Shown piece by piece: positions 42,298 through 49,996 of a stretch of DNA of 64,000 bases. The translations under genes and the position numbers were made by a program. Source of the stretch: CAZIKF01 sp964539825 (GTDB lineage: Bacteria > Muiribacteriota > UBA6191); assembly GCA_964539825.1 (NCBI GenBank), contig CAZIKF010000002.1, forward strand, positions 124,001 to 188,000. Direction: 5' to 3'. Below the pieces are notes generated by a model. The model was not told where the DNA came from. It was given only the letters and a program-made list of their open reading frames with translations, and made no database searches. The stretch's first letter is position 1; each line of letters opens with the position of its first letter.

Positions 42298-43854
42298 TCA
42301 CATCAACTTTCGTAGTTCCTGCTTACCATAGAGGTGAATACCTTTTTTTTGGGCAAATTCATGAGCCTCATCGGTGAATCCTCCGGGACAGAGAACACAA
42401 AGCCTCTCAGCCTGGTACCTATCTTTCTTTTCGATGAGGTCCTGTATGGATATGGTTCCCAGCACAGAGGCTGGTTTAAAGAAATAAACAAGTACTTTAA
42501 CATCCTCCTTATCCATTCCAACAAAGATGGCTTCATTACGCATTTTTGACAGATTTTTTGCGACCACGACACCTAGTTTTGCTGAAATTTGAGAACAAAC
42601 CCTTAGGAAGACATCATGATTACAAGTGGCCAGCTGGTTTGGGGTACGGGGCGTATCTAGCTGAAGCTTCATCATCAGCTTCTGATCCGTTCCCACCATT
42701 TTTAGAAATTCCTTTTGAACCTGCTCTTCCAGTTTTTCCAGGACAATCAGGGGAAAGTTATGGGGAAAGAATTCTTCTATGTGTAGAGTCTGGGTCAGCT
42801 CATGGTCAAAGTGCATCGTTTTTTGAAAAGCCTGGTAACGCTCTTTTAATTCGAGCTTATCTTCTCTTTGTAACATTGGCTTTGACACGATTTTATAGAG
42901 CTGATCCGCATGCTTATAATAGGAGTCCATACGGCACAGATCACGCAATACCGCTTTGGCTTCCTGAAGATGGCCCAGAAGAATATGAGCTCCTGTTAAG
43001 TGAAACAGAAACTCTTTACAGACTTCCGAGTCCGCTACCTTTAAATTGGCACCCCTTGTGAAAAACTGAATCACCTTGGCGAGTTCTTCTTCAGTTGGAT
43101 TGTCTTTTTTAAGAATGGTGTAGCCCTTGAAAAGAAGTACGTCTTTGAGATAGATAGGATTCTTTTCAGTGAGTAGTTTGCCGAGGGTCAAGTTAGCATC
43201 CTCAATCAGGTTTAAGTCAAAATAGAGTTTCCCAAGCAAAAAAAGAACCTGTGGAGCAAGTTCTGGTTCCCGATCTATCTTCTTCAATGCGTTAATCGCG
43301 TCCTGGCGCTCTCTCATGGCAATCAGGCAAAGAGCCCTATAATAATGAATCTTTGGATTGGTTTCCCCCAGGGAAAGGGCTTCGTCAAAGTAGCTCGTTG
43401 CCTCTCCATATCTGCGCTGCACCATGTAGAGTTCTCCGAGATAGAAGTGCATTACACCACTTTGAAAACCCTGCTTGATAAGCAGCATAAAATTCTTCCA
43501 TCCTTCTCTAAAACGTCCCGAAGCATAATGAATTTGGGCTATGCGCATCAGGGTTTCCATGGAAACCTCATCAAAAGGATCATTGATCGCAATCAGGGCT
43601 TGATTCAAGCATGAGATAGCTTTCTCAAACATACCCTGAGACTCATATAGCTGGGCTAATTCCAGGGTGGGGGGAACAAACAAAGGATCTGTTTTGACCG
43701 CTTCCTGGAAATAGTGCTCCGCATCAATGAGCCGCCTTTCCTTCATGTAGTCCAATCCCTTTCTATAGAGAACTCGGGCAGGACTTCCCGAAAAAATAGC
43801 GTAGGCTACATAGCTCAAACCCGCTAAGAAAAAGACTAAGAGACCTGTCTGCAT
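42298..43854 (-). CDS. Membrane-anchored TPR protein with a nuclease-like C-terminal domain
   Basis: The protein has one N-terminal membrane segment (about residues 3-19) and then TPR repeats through about residue 330. The C-terminal ~110 residues (from about 405) show a beta-alpha fold of restriction-endonuclease-like type, ending CPGGFTDEAHEFAQKKGIHLYGKQELRKL. That end has the ThrAsp-x-Ala-hydrophobic and Leu-Tyr-Gly pattern of Mrr_cat-like domains. The canonical catalytic D...ExK set is not clearly visible, so it may be inactive. I do not assign a restriction function. It sits 31 bp downstream of xseB and 30 bp upstream of pccB. Confidence 0.7.
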   Translation of the reverse strand: MQTGLLVFFLAGLSYVAYAIFSGSPARVLYRKGLDYMKERRLIDAEHYFQEAVKTDPLFVPPTLELAQLYESQGMFEKAISCLNQALIAINDPFDEVSMETLMRIAQIHYASGRFREGWKNFMLLIKQGFQSGVMHFYLGELYMVQRRYGEATSYFDEALSLGETNPKIHYYRALCLIAMRERQDAINALKKIDREPELAPQVLFLLGKLYFDLNLIEDANLTLGKLLTEKNPIYLKDVLLFKGYTILKKDNPTEEELAKVIQFFTRGANLKVADSEVCKEFLFHLTGAHILLGHLQEAKAVLRDLCRMDSYYKHADQLYKIVSKPMLQREDKLELKERYQAFQKTMHFDHELTQTLHIEEFFPHNFPLIVLEKLEEQVQKEFLKMVGTDQKLMMKLQLDTPRTPNQLATCNHDVFLRVCSQISAKLGVVVAKNLSKMRNEAIFVGMDKEDVKVLVYFFKPASVLGTISIQDLIEKKDRYQAERLCVLCPGGFTDEAHEFAQKKGIHLYGKQELRKLM

Positions 43855-43897
43855 GGATCTGACGAAGGATTAAAAAAAGCCTTAGGAGAAAGAAGGA

Positions 43898-44110
43898 TTA
43901 GTTCTTCTCCGAGTTCTGGGCAAATACCTTTAGTTTATTTTCAGCTTCCTCAAGTCTTTTGGAACACAAATCAAATAGTATCTTTCCTCGTTCCAGTGCT
44001 TCCATGGCGACTTTTAACCGGGTCTCCCTATGCTCCAGACTAGAAGCAATCTCTTCTAACTCTTTGAGAGCATCTTCAAATTCAAGATTTTCCAGGTTCT
44101 GATCCGTCAT
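43898..44110 (-). CDS. xseB: Exodeoxyribonuclease VII small subunit
   Basis: A 70-residue helical protein (start MTDQNLENLEFEDALKELEEI) of the XseB family, which combines with XseA to degrade single-stranded DNA. The start is set at ATG 44110, preceded at 8 bases by GGAGGG. The frame extends upstream for eight residues but without a better site. It overlaps the 3' end of xseA by 29 bp, typical of xseA-xseB pairs. Confidence 0.9.
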   Translation of the reverse strand: MTDQNLENLEFEDALKELEEIASSLEHRETRLKVAMEALERGKILFDLCSKRLEEAENKLKVFAQNSEKN

Positions 44111-45581
44111 CTTTTTTACCCTCCACCAACACATCTAAAATTCCTGAACGCAATTCAACTTTAAGTAAATCCCCCTGATCTACTTCTTGAGCATCCATGA
44201 TGGGTACACCATTTTTGTGTACCATTGCATAACCCTTTTCGAGAACTTTTCTTGGATCGGACTGGGCAAGTCTTTCTTTTAAAACTCCAAGACTTTCCCT
44301 TTGCAGTCTTACACGATTGGAGACCGCTTTAAAACAATTGGAGTCTAAATGGGACAAGCGTTGTGAAAACTCTTCCAGCCGGGTAAGAAATGAAGAATTA
44401 AAGAAGGATGGATCCCGCTCCATCAGCGCTTTTCCCTTAACTTCAATCAGCCACCTGCCGGAGTGATACAAAGGATGGTCCCCTTCAGCTCCCTTCGGAA
44501 TTTTCATTTCTTTGCGGGAAAGAAGATTCCTGGCCACCGACAATAAATTCATAATGGTGAGATCCAGGTCTTGACCGCGGCGCTCTAGGTGGTTGGTAAG
44601 CTTTTCGCCAAGTACTCCCTTGTCAAATTTGGATAACCTGGTACTCTGCAAATTTACTCTATCTGAAAACCTTATCTGCAGTGTCCGCCAATTTTGCGCC
44701 AGGACTTCTCTTAAATGAAGCGCATCCGGAACGCATAGTTCCCCGGCAACCGAGGGAGTGGCAGCCCTAACATCAGCTACAAAATCTGTCAGGGTAAAAT
44801 CGGTTTCGTGACCTACGGCTGAAACTACAGGAATTTTTGATTCGAATACCGCCTCCACAACACCAGGCTCATTAAAGGCCCAGAGATCCTCTAAAGATCC
44901 TCCTCCACGTGCAACAATGATGACTTCCACAGAACCATCCTCATTGAGAAGTCTCAATGCCTGCGCTACTGATTGCCATGCACCTTCCCCCTGTACTTTT
45001 ACAGGGAGAAGAATTAGTTCTAATCCGAGGCTGCAGCGCCTGGAAATGACTTGTTCCAGATCCTGGATCACCGCTCCTGTCGGAGAGGTAATGATTCCAA
45101 TTTTCTTAGGAAACCGTGGGATAGATTTCTTAAGGGCCGGTTCGAAGTAACCTCTTTTCCGAAATTCCTCCTTGCGGCGTTCAAATTCAAGATGGAGATT
45201 ACCAAGGCCTGCCGGCATGACTCGAATCACATTGATCTGGTAGGAACCCCTGGGTTCGTAAACACGAATGGATCCCGAGACCACAACTTGCTGCCCATTT
45301 TCCACAGGGAAGTTTAGATTCTTTGCGTAGGATCGAAACATTACGCAGGAAATAGATGCGTATCGATCTTTCAGAGTGAAATAAATATGGCCGGAAGCCT
45401 GTTGCTTACAATTGGAAATCTCTCCCACTACACTCGTCTTTGGAAATTTTGACTCTAGGTGAATCTTAACGAGGTTGGTTACCTGGGAGACTGATAACAC
45501 CTCGGATTCAGCATTCACGAGAGACTGCTTTGACATCGATAGGGCGGTTTCCATAATACTTTGGGATAAGTTCGATTCCAT
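44082..45581 (-). CDS. xseA: Exodeoxyribonuclease VII large subunit
   Basis: A 499-residue XseA. An N-terminal OB-type domain (VVGEISNCKQQASGHIYFTLKD, about residues 52-72) precedes the catalytic core. The core carries GIITSPTGAVIQD, VARGGGSLEDLWAFNE and VGHETDFTLTDFVADVRAATP, followed by coiled-coil arms that bind XseB. The enzyme degrades single-stranded DNA in recombination and repair. Length is slightly above the usual 400-460, mainly from an extra N-terminal ~25 residues; the Met at residue 15 is an alternative start. It is followed by xseB in overlapping frames. Confidence 0.95.
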   Translation of the reverse strand: MESNLSQSIMETALSMSKQSLVNAESEVLSVSQVTNLVKIHLESKFPKTSVVGEISNCKQQASGHIYFTLKDRYASISCVMFRSYAKNLNFPVENGQQVVVSGSIRVYEPRGSYQINVIRVMPAGLGNLHLEFERRKEEFRKRGYFEPALKKSIPRFPKKIGIITSPTGAVIQDLEQVISRRCSLGLELILLPVKVQGEGAWQSVAQALRLLNEDGSVEVIIVARGGGSLEDLWAFNEPGVVEAVFESKIPVVSAVGHETDFTLTDFVADVRAATPSVAGELCVPDALHLREVLAQNWRTLQIRFSDRVNLQSTRLSKFDKGVLGEKLTNHLERRGQDLDLTIMNLLSVARNLLSRKEMKIPKGAEGDHPLYHSGRWLIEVKGKALMERDPSFFNSSFLTRLEEFSQRLSHLDSNCFKAVSNRVRLQRESLGVLKERLAQSDPRKVLEKGYAMVHKNGVPIMDAQEVDQGDLLKVELRSGILDVLVEGKKDDGSEPGKS

Positions 45582-45698
45582 CGATCGAAGAAGTAGGATT
45601 CATCATGCCCTAACGACTCCCACCATTTCAAGAGTAGGCAGAAGGAATTGAATTTGTACTTTAGTTTAGATAGATGATAATTATCTTAGTGCACTACC

Positions 45699-46226
45699 TT
45701 GCATGATGGCGCCTTGATCACTAACATTAGCTCACTCTGGAGGCAAGGCTTGAAATCAATGCTCTTTGGGGTTTACTCCGTATCGATCATTTGGAATGTT
45801 ATTCAAAACTTTCGTTCTTTTCATCTAGTAAATGGATGCAAAAGTTTTGAACAGTATATTTCTGCAAAAAATAAATCGACCAAAACTTTGTTCATGGAGG
45901 TTCTTACCTCCTTGTACATCCTGGTGTTCGCTTGCGTTACCCCAATTTTCCTGGCCAAAATTAATGCTTTTTCCAAATTCTTGATACTGAGTTACGGCCT
46001 ATATTTAACCTATAGATTCTGTACTTCCTTCTTACGTATTTCCTCCCGCAGATTCCGTGAGCTGGAGAAAGAAGCACTGGACTCGCTTAAAGAGGAGCTT
46101 TCTTTACTTGAAGAACTAATGGATGTCCGCTCTCTACTACTCCTAGCCCCAATCACCTACATAGTGTTGGAATCTATTTTCCTGGTGCTCTCCACCATCT
46201 TGATTTTTCAAGAAAATGTCCTCTGA
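45699..46226 (+). CDS. Membrane protein of unknown function with three spans
   Basis: A 175-residue protein with hydrophobic segments at about residues 65-85, 92-108 and 145-168 and a Glu/Leu-rich helical stretch between the last two. I recognise no family. The frame opens with TTG at 45699. An in-frame ATG at 45759 (MLFGVYSV) is a plausible alternative. It is isolated, divergent from xseA and convergent with tuf, and shares the bidirectional terminator at 46241-46280 with tuf. Confidence 0.65.
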   Translation: MHDGALITNISSLWRQGLKSMLFGVYSVSIIWNVIQNFRSFHLVNGCKSFEQYISAKNKSTKTLFMEVLTSLYILVFACVTPIFLAKINAFSKFLILSYGLYLTYRFCTSFLRISSRRFRELEKEALDSLKEELSLLEELMDVRSLLLLAPITYIVLESIFLVLSTILIFQENVL

Positions 46227-46240
46227 AAGAATTAAGGGAT

Positions 46241-46280
46241 AAAAAAAAGAAGGGTCTGCTAAGAGACCCTTCTTTTTTTT
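46241..46280. terminator. Bidirectional terminator between the membrane protein and tuf
   Basis: A 17-bp perfect stem (46241-46257 with 46264-46280) with loop GCTAAG has A-rich and T-rich ends, so it is functional in both directions. It lies 14 bp after the membrane-protein stop and 10 bp after the tuf stop. Confidence 0.95.
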
Positions 46281-46290
46281 CTAATTCCAA

Positions 46291-47493
46291 CTAATCAATA
46301 ATGCTAGTCACAACACCAGCTCCCACAGTCCTTCCTCCTTCGCGAATCGCGAAGCGAAGTTCTGTTTCCATGGCGACGGGAGTATGAAGTTCAACTTCCA
46401 TCTCCACGTTATCTCCAGGCATTACCATTTCGGTACCTTCCGGAAGATAGATATTACCAGTCACGTCTGTAGTTCGAAAATAAAACTGCGGGCGATAACC
46501 CTTAAAGAAAGGCGTGTGGCGACCACCCTCTTCTTTACTGAGAATATAGGCATTGCACTTAAACTTCATATGAGGATTCACAGACTTAGGCTTACATAAA
46601 ACCTGACCACGTTGAATCTCATTCTTTTCGATTCCTCGTAAAAGAAGTCCTACATTATCCCCAGCTCGACCTTCGTCGAGGAGCTTACGAAACATCTCTA
46701 CACCAGTACAGGTGGTAGTTTTAGTCTCTGACCCCATACCAACTAGCTCAATGGGCTCACCCACCTTGACGATTCCTCGCTCGACCCTACCAGTGGCTAC
46801 AGTACCTCGACCGGTAATGGTGAACACGTCCTCGACAGGCATCAAGAAGTCTCGATCGACATCTCGAACAGGCTCTGGGATAGAAGCGTCAACAGCTTCC
46901 ATCAGCTTCCTGACAGACCCGATTCCGAGATCACTTTCATCGCCTTCAAGAGCTTTCAGAGCAGAACCTGCGATCACGGGGATATCATCTCCAGGATATT
47001 CATACTTTGTAAGAAGTTCCCTGAGTTCTAACTCCACGAGTTCCAAAAAGTCGTCCCGCTCGGACTCATCGAGTTGATCTACCTTGTTTAGATAAACAAC
47101 CAGACTTGGTACATTTACCTGACGAGCCAGTAAAATATGCTCCCTGGTCTGCGGCATAGCGCCATCAGCAGCGGATACAACCAAAATGGCTCCGTCCATT
47201 TGGGCCGCGCCTGTGATCATGTTTTTAATATAATCAGCATGGCCCGGGCAATCCACGTGGGCATAATGCCTGTTTGTGGTCTCATACTCTACATGGGATG
47301 TATTAATAGTTATACCCCGCGCCTTTTCCTCAGGAGCATTATCGATCTGGTCGTAATCCCTTATCTCAGCCAATCCATCGCCTGCCAGCACTTTCGTGAT
47401 CGCAGCGGTGAGAGTTGTCTTCCCGTGGTCTACGTGCCCAATCGTACCTATATTTAGGTGGGGCTTATTGCGTTGAAATTTCTCCTTAGCCAT
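46291..47493 (-). CDS. tuf: Translation elongation factor Tu
   Basis: A 400-residue EF-Tu. The GTPase motifs are complete: G1 GHVDHGKT (about residues 19-26), switch II DCPGHADY, NKVDQ and the SALKALEGD region, followed by beta-barrel domains II and III ending GGRTVGAGVVTSIID. It is slightly longer than the common ~395 because of a few extra residues in domain I. It lies downstream of tRNA-Tyr and tRNA-Thr on the same strand with only 49 bp between the tRNA and the ATG, the arrangement known from tufB loci in many bacteria. Confidence 0.98.
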   Translation of the reverse strand: MAKEKFQRNKPHLNIGTIGHVDHGKTTLTAAITKVLAGDGLAEIRDYDQIDNAPEEKARGITINTSHVEYETTNRHYAHVDCPGHADYIKNMITGAAQMDGAILVVSAADGAMPQTREHILLARQVNVPSLVVYLNKVDQLDESERDDFLELVELELRELLTKYEYPGDDIPVIAGSALKALEGDESDLGIGSVRKLMEAVDASIPEPVRDVDRDFLMPVEDVFTITGRGTVATGRVERGIVKVGEPIELVGMGSETKTTTCTGVEMFRKLLDEGRAGDNVGLLLRGIEKNEIQRGQVLCKPKSVNPHMKFKCNAYILSKEEGGRHTPFFKGYRPQFYFRTTDVTGNIYLPEGTEMVMPGDNVEMEVELHTPVAMETELRFAIREGGRTVGAGVVTSIID

Positions 47494-47541
47494 GGTTCCT
47501 CCAACCAGATTCTTGAATGTGGTTATTCACTTTACTCCACA

Positions 47542-47613
47542 AGCCCACAATGGGAATTGAACCCATGACCTCACCCTTACCAAGGGTGTGCTCTACCTCT
47601 GAGCCATGTGGGC
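47542..47613 (-). tRNA. tRNA-Thr(GGT)
   Basis: A 72-nt cloverleaf including the discriminator base. The acceptor stem is GCCCACA/TGTGGGC, and the anticodon stem CACCC/GGGTG carries the loop TTGGTAA with anticodon GGT, reading ACC and ACU. CCA is not encoded. It is 49 bp upstream of tuf and 31 bp downstream of tRNA-Tyr. Confidence 0.95.
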
Positions 47614-47644
47614 CTCATGCCCGAACTCCAGCATGTCATCTGAA

Positions 47645-47727
47645 TGGGGAGAGAAGGATTCGAACCTTCGAAGGCCGAAGCCGACAGATTTACAGTCTGT
47701 TGCCGTTAACCGCTAGGCAATCTCCCC
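47645..47727 (-). tRNA. tRNA-Tyr(GTA)
   Basis: An 83-nt class II tRNA with acceptor stem GGGGAGA/TCTCCCC, anticodon GTA in CTGTAAA, and an extended variable arm with a stem (about 14 nt), as expected for bacterial tRNA-Tyr. CCA is not encoded. Confidence 0.96.
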
Positions 47728-47742
47728 GCACAGGCGTGGTAG

Positions 47743-47770
47743 TTTACAATTGGTGATTCTACCCAGTCAA
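47743..47770 (-). promoter_or_regulatory. Sigma-70-like promoter for the tRNA-Tyr/tRNA-Thr/tuf unit
   Basis: On the reverse strand TTGACT (47765-47770) is followed after 16 bases by TGTAAA (47743-47748). The tRNA-Tyr 5' end lies 15 bases beyond the -10 element. The spacing and strong -35 element support a real promoter. Confidence 0.65.
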
Positions 47771-47875
47771 CACTTTTTCAAGGTGGCTTTAACCCTTTGT
47801 GAATCAAGGCTTCGAAGGGAAGGTATTGAACCGGTGGAACCCAGACAGGAGAGTCAGTCCCATTGGGGATGAATC

Positions 47876-48199
47876 TTAGTTTACGGAGTCAGGGGGACTG
47901 CTGTTCTCGGGGGAAGTGGTCTCGGATTCTGTGCTTTTATTTTCCTGTGGGGTTGAATCAGTTTGTTTCTCAGGGGCTGCTGCTTCAGATTCTTTCTTTT
48001 CCTGCTGACTGTATTCGGAGGGACGATATTCAGTTGAATAAAATCCTGAGCCCTTAAAAATCATTCCGGCCGCAAATATCTTTCGACGAATGTTTGTACC
48101 TGGGCAAAGCTCGCATAACTCAACAGGATCAGCCTTGATACTTTGTATCACTTCGAATGATCCCCCACAATCAACGCATTCATATTCATAAAAAGGCAT
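47876..48199 (-). CDS. FmdB-family zinc-ribbon protein
   Basis: A 107-residue protein beginning MPFYEYECVDCGGSFE, the FmdB N-terminus. The zinc ribbon is Cys8-X2-Cys11 and Cys29-X2-Cys32. A Ser/Glu/Pro/Thr-rich disordered tail occupies residues ~60-107. FmdB proteins were proposed as regulators, but the role is uncertain. The start is placed at ATG 48199; an upstream in-frame extension of 17 residues is not supported by the family alignment. Confidence 0.88.
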   Translation of the reverse strand: MPFYEYECVDCGGSFEVIQSIKADPVELCELCPGTNIRRKIFAAGMIFKGSGFYSTEYRPSEYSQQEKKESEAAAPEKQTDSTPQENKSTESETTSPENSSPPDSVN

Positions 48200-48277
48200 T
48201 TTGAACTCCCAAGTCACCCCAAACCAGTCGTTAACCCATAAGGATAGCAAGCATTGTTCCTGTTTTCCTGTTTCGTT

Positions 48278-49996
48278 CTATAACAGACTATCGTACTCTT
48301 TTACAAGCCCTTCCCAGGATTTTGGATCCGGTAATCCAGCTATCTTACCTGTATATCGGTTCATCTCCTCCTGTTCCAACAGTCGTCGAACTCTATCGAT
48401 AGCTTCTTGCTCCATTCCTGAGCGTCTCAGAAGTGCACAGAGTTCTTGGGGGGTCACCTCACGAATGGGAATTCTAAGCTTTCGTAAAAAGAACTTGGAA
48501 ACCGCCGCAGAAAAAGTCCCGCCTTCCCCCTGTTCAAGGGAATAGAGTGCTAGTGCCTGCCTATAGGCCTTTTCCACCGGATTCCTAAGACTTTCATCCC
48601 GGCGACGCATGCGATTCTCAAGACCGCCAGTGACCAACAGCACTACGAAAATCAAGCCCAGCCATGACCACCCTTCGGGTCCAACTGGGCGCCTGGCGTC
48701 CCAATCTAACTCAATGGGTAAGATATCCTTGCGAAGAATTTCCACCTTTTTCTTCATAATAGGAGTGGGGTCAGAGGTTGTCACCAGGGAATTCTGATTC
48801 TCCGGGGCAGTGACAATTATGGTGAATTCCTTGGTACTCACCGTTCTAAAAGTCTTTGTCTTTGGCTGGTAAAATATCAGCTGGAACGGACCCAGTCGGG
48901 TATCCCCTGCTTCCTGAGGCACAAGGGCGTATTGGAAGGTTTTGACACCTCCCACAAAGCCTTCCTGGGTTCTCTTCTTTTCCAGAGTTCCCTCACCATC
49001 GGGATAGACTCTGAAACCAGGTATCTCGACTTTAGGACCGCTCCAGTCCTGTAAAGAACCAATACCTGTGCAGCGAATAGTCAGGGTCAGGTTTTCTCCA
49101 ACCTTCAATTCCGTCCGATCCACCGCTGCTTCAAGGTGGAATTCACCTACCAGTCCAGAAAATTCTTTTGGCCGGGTCTGCGGAAGACTCGCTATCCGAA
49201 GAGTCAAAGGGTTGGAATAAGAAGTCTTTTTTGTCCCTCTTCCCCTCGTAAAAAAATCATCCCCGAAAAAGTTAGAGAAGAAGTCCCTTCCCTTCTTACC
49301 TGTGGAGACCATATAGCTGATGCTTGCGGGAGGGATTTCCAGTAAACCTGAACGCACCGCAAAAATCGGGACTTGAATCTCCGTAACTTGAAATAACACT
49401 CCATCAAGAACCTCTTGACTCTTCTTTTGACTGGCCTGTTCTTCTTCAGCGATCAGATCCTGAAATTCGGGGAGAGAAAAATTAATACGGGAGAATCCAA
49501 AATTCCGGACAGGTGTATAGACCTTTAGAATGTAAAAAAGTTGTTCTCCGCTGGTAGCATCCGGTTGACTCAGTTCAGCTTCAGCAAAGATTCGTTCGCG
49601 TTTTTTAGCCTGAGTAGGCCGTTTTGTCACTCTAAGATCAATTGAATTCGATTGGATGGTTTGCGAGCCGTCCCTGAGCTCATAAGGTCCAATACGAAAG
49701 GAGCCTTCCCTGGAGGCCATAATTTGAAAGGAGACTGTATAACTGTCTGATCGAACCCCGTTGATGATGCGAAGAGAAGTTGAAGTGGATCGATCCATGA
49801 CTCTAAATCCATCAATGGTTAATGAACTTAAATCGGGAGGGGAAGACACTCCCTCAAAAAGGAAGTTCAGACTGACCGATTCTCCCGGAATGACCTCAGT
49901 TCGATCGGCGGACAGGGTAAGACTCGCAGCGAAATCCGTGAAAACACAGACAAAAAAAATAACCAGAAATCTAGTCCATGAAAAAGCGGCTACCAT
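48278..49996 (-). CDS. batD: BatD-family protein
   Basis: A 572-residue exported protein: signal peptide (about 1-24), then a series of immunoglobulin-like BatD beta domains (about 25-400), including EVIPGESVSLNFLFEG and LKVGENLTLTIRCTGIGSLQD. One membrane segment follows (about 425-447, WSWLGLIFVVLLVTGGL) and a cytoplasmic helical tail. BatD proteins belong to the Bat locus of envelope and oxygen-tolerance functions. The start overlaps the BatB/BatC-type gene by 7 bp. It is the last gene of the Bat operon. Confidence 0.88.
   Translation of the reverse strand: MVAAFSWTRFLVIFFVCVFTDFAASLTLSADRTEVIPGESVSLNFLFEGVSSPPDLSSLTIDGFRVMDRSTSTSLRIINGVRSDSYTVSFQIMASREGSFRIGPYELRDGSQTIQSNSIDLRVTKRPTQAKKRERIFAEAELSQPDATSGEQLFYILKVYTPVRNFGFSRINFSLPEFQDLIAEEEQASQKKSQEVLDGVLFQVTEIQVPIFAVRSGLLEIPPASISYMVSTGKKGRDFFSNFFGDDFFTRGRGTKKTSYSNPLTLRIASLPQTRPKEFSGLVGEFHLEAAVDRTELKVGENLTLTIRCTGIGSLQDWSGPKVEIPGFRVYPDGEGTLEKKRTQEGFVGGVKTFQYALVPQEAGDTRLGPFQLIFYQPKTKTFRTVSTKEFTIIVTAPENQNSLVTTSDPTPIMKKKVEILRKDILPIELDWDARRPVGPEGWSWLGLIFVVLLVTGGLENRMRRRDESLRNPVEKAYRQALALYSLEQGEGGTFSAAVSKFFLRKLRIPIREVTPQELCALLRRSGMEQEAIDRVRRLLEQEEMNRYTGKIAGLPDPKSWEGLVKEYDSLL

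Noticed and set aside
42546..43061. Plus-strand open frame of 171 codons
   Set aside because: It is antisense to the TPR/Mrr-like gene, with no domain, signal or ribosome binding site.
42298..43854. Restriction endonuclease of a defence system
   Set aside because: There is no methylase, no clear catalytic motif and no defence neighbours. The domain is attached to a TPR membrane protein.
46712..47077. Plus-strand open frame of 121 codons
   Set aside because: It is antisense to tuf, which is certain.
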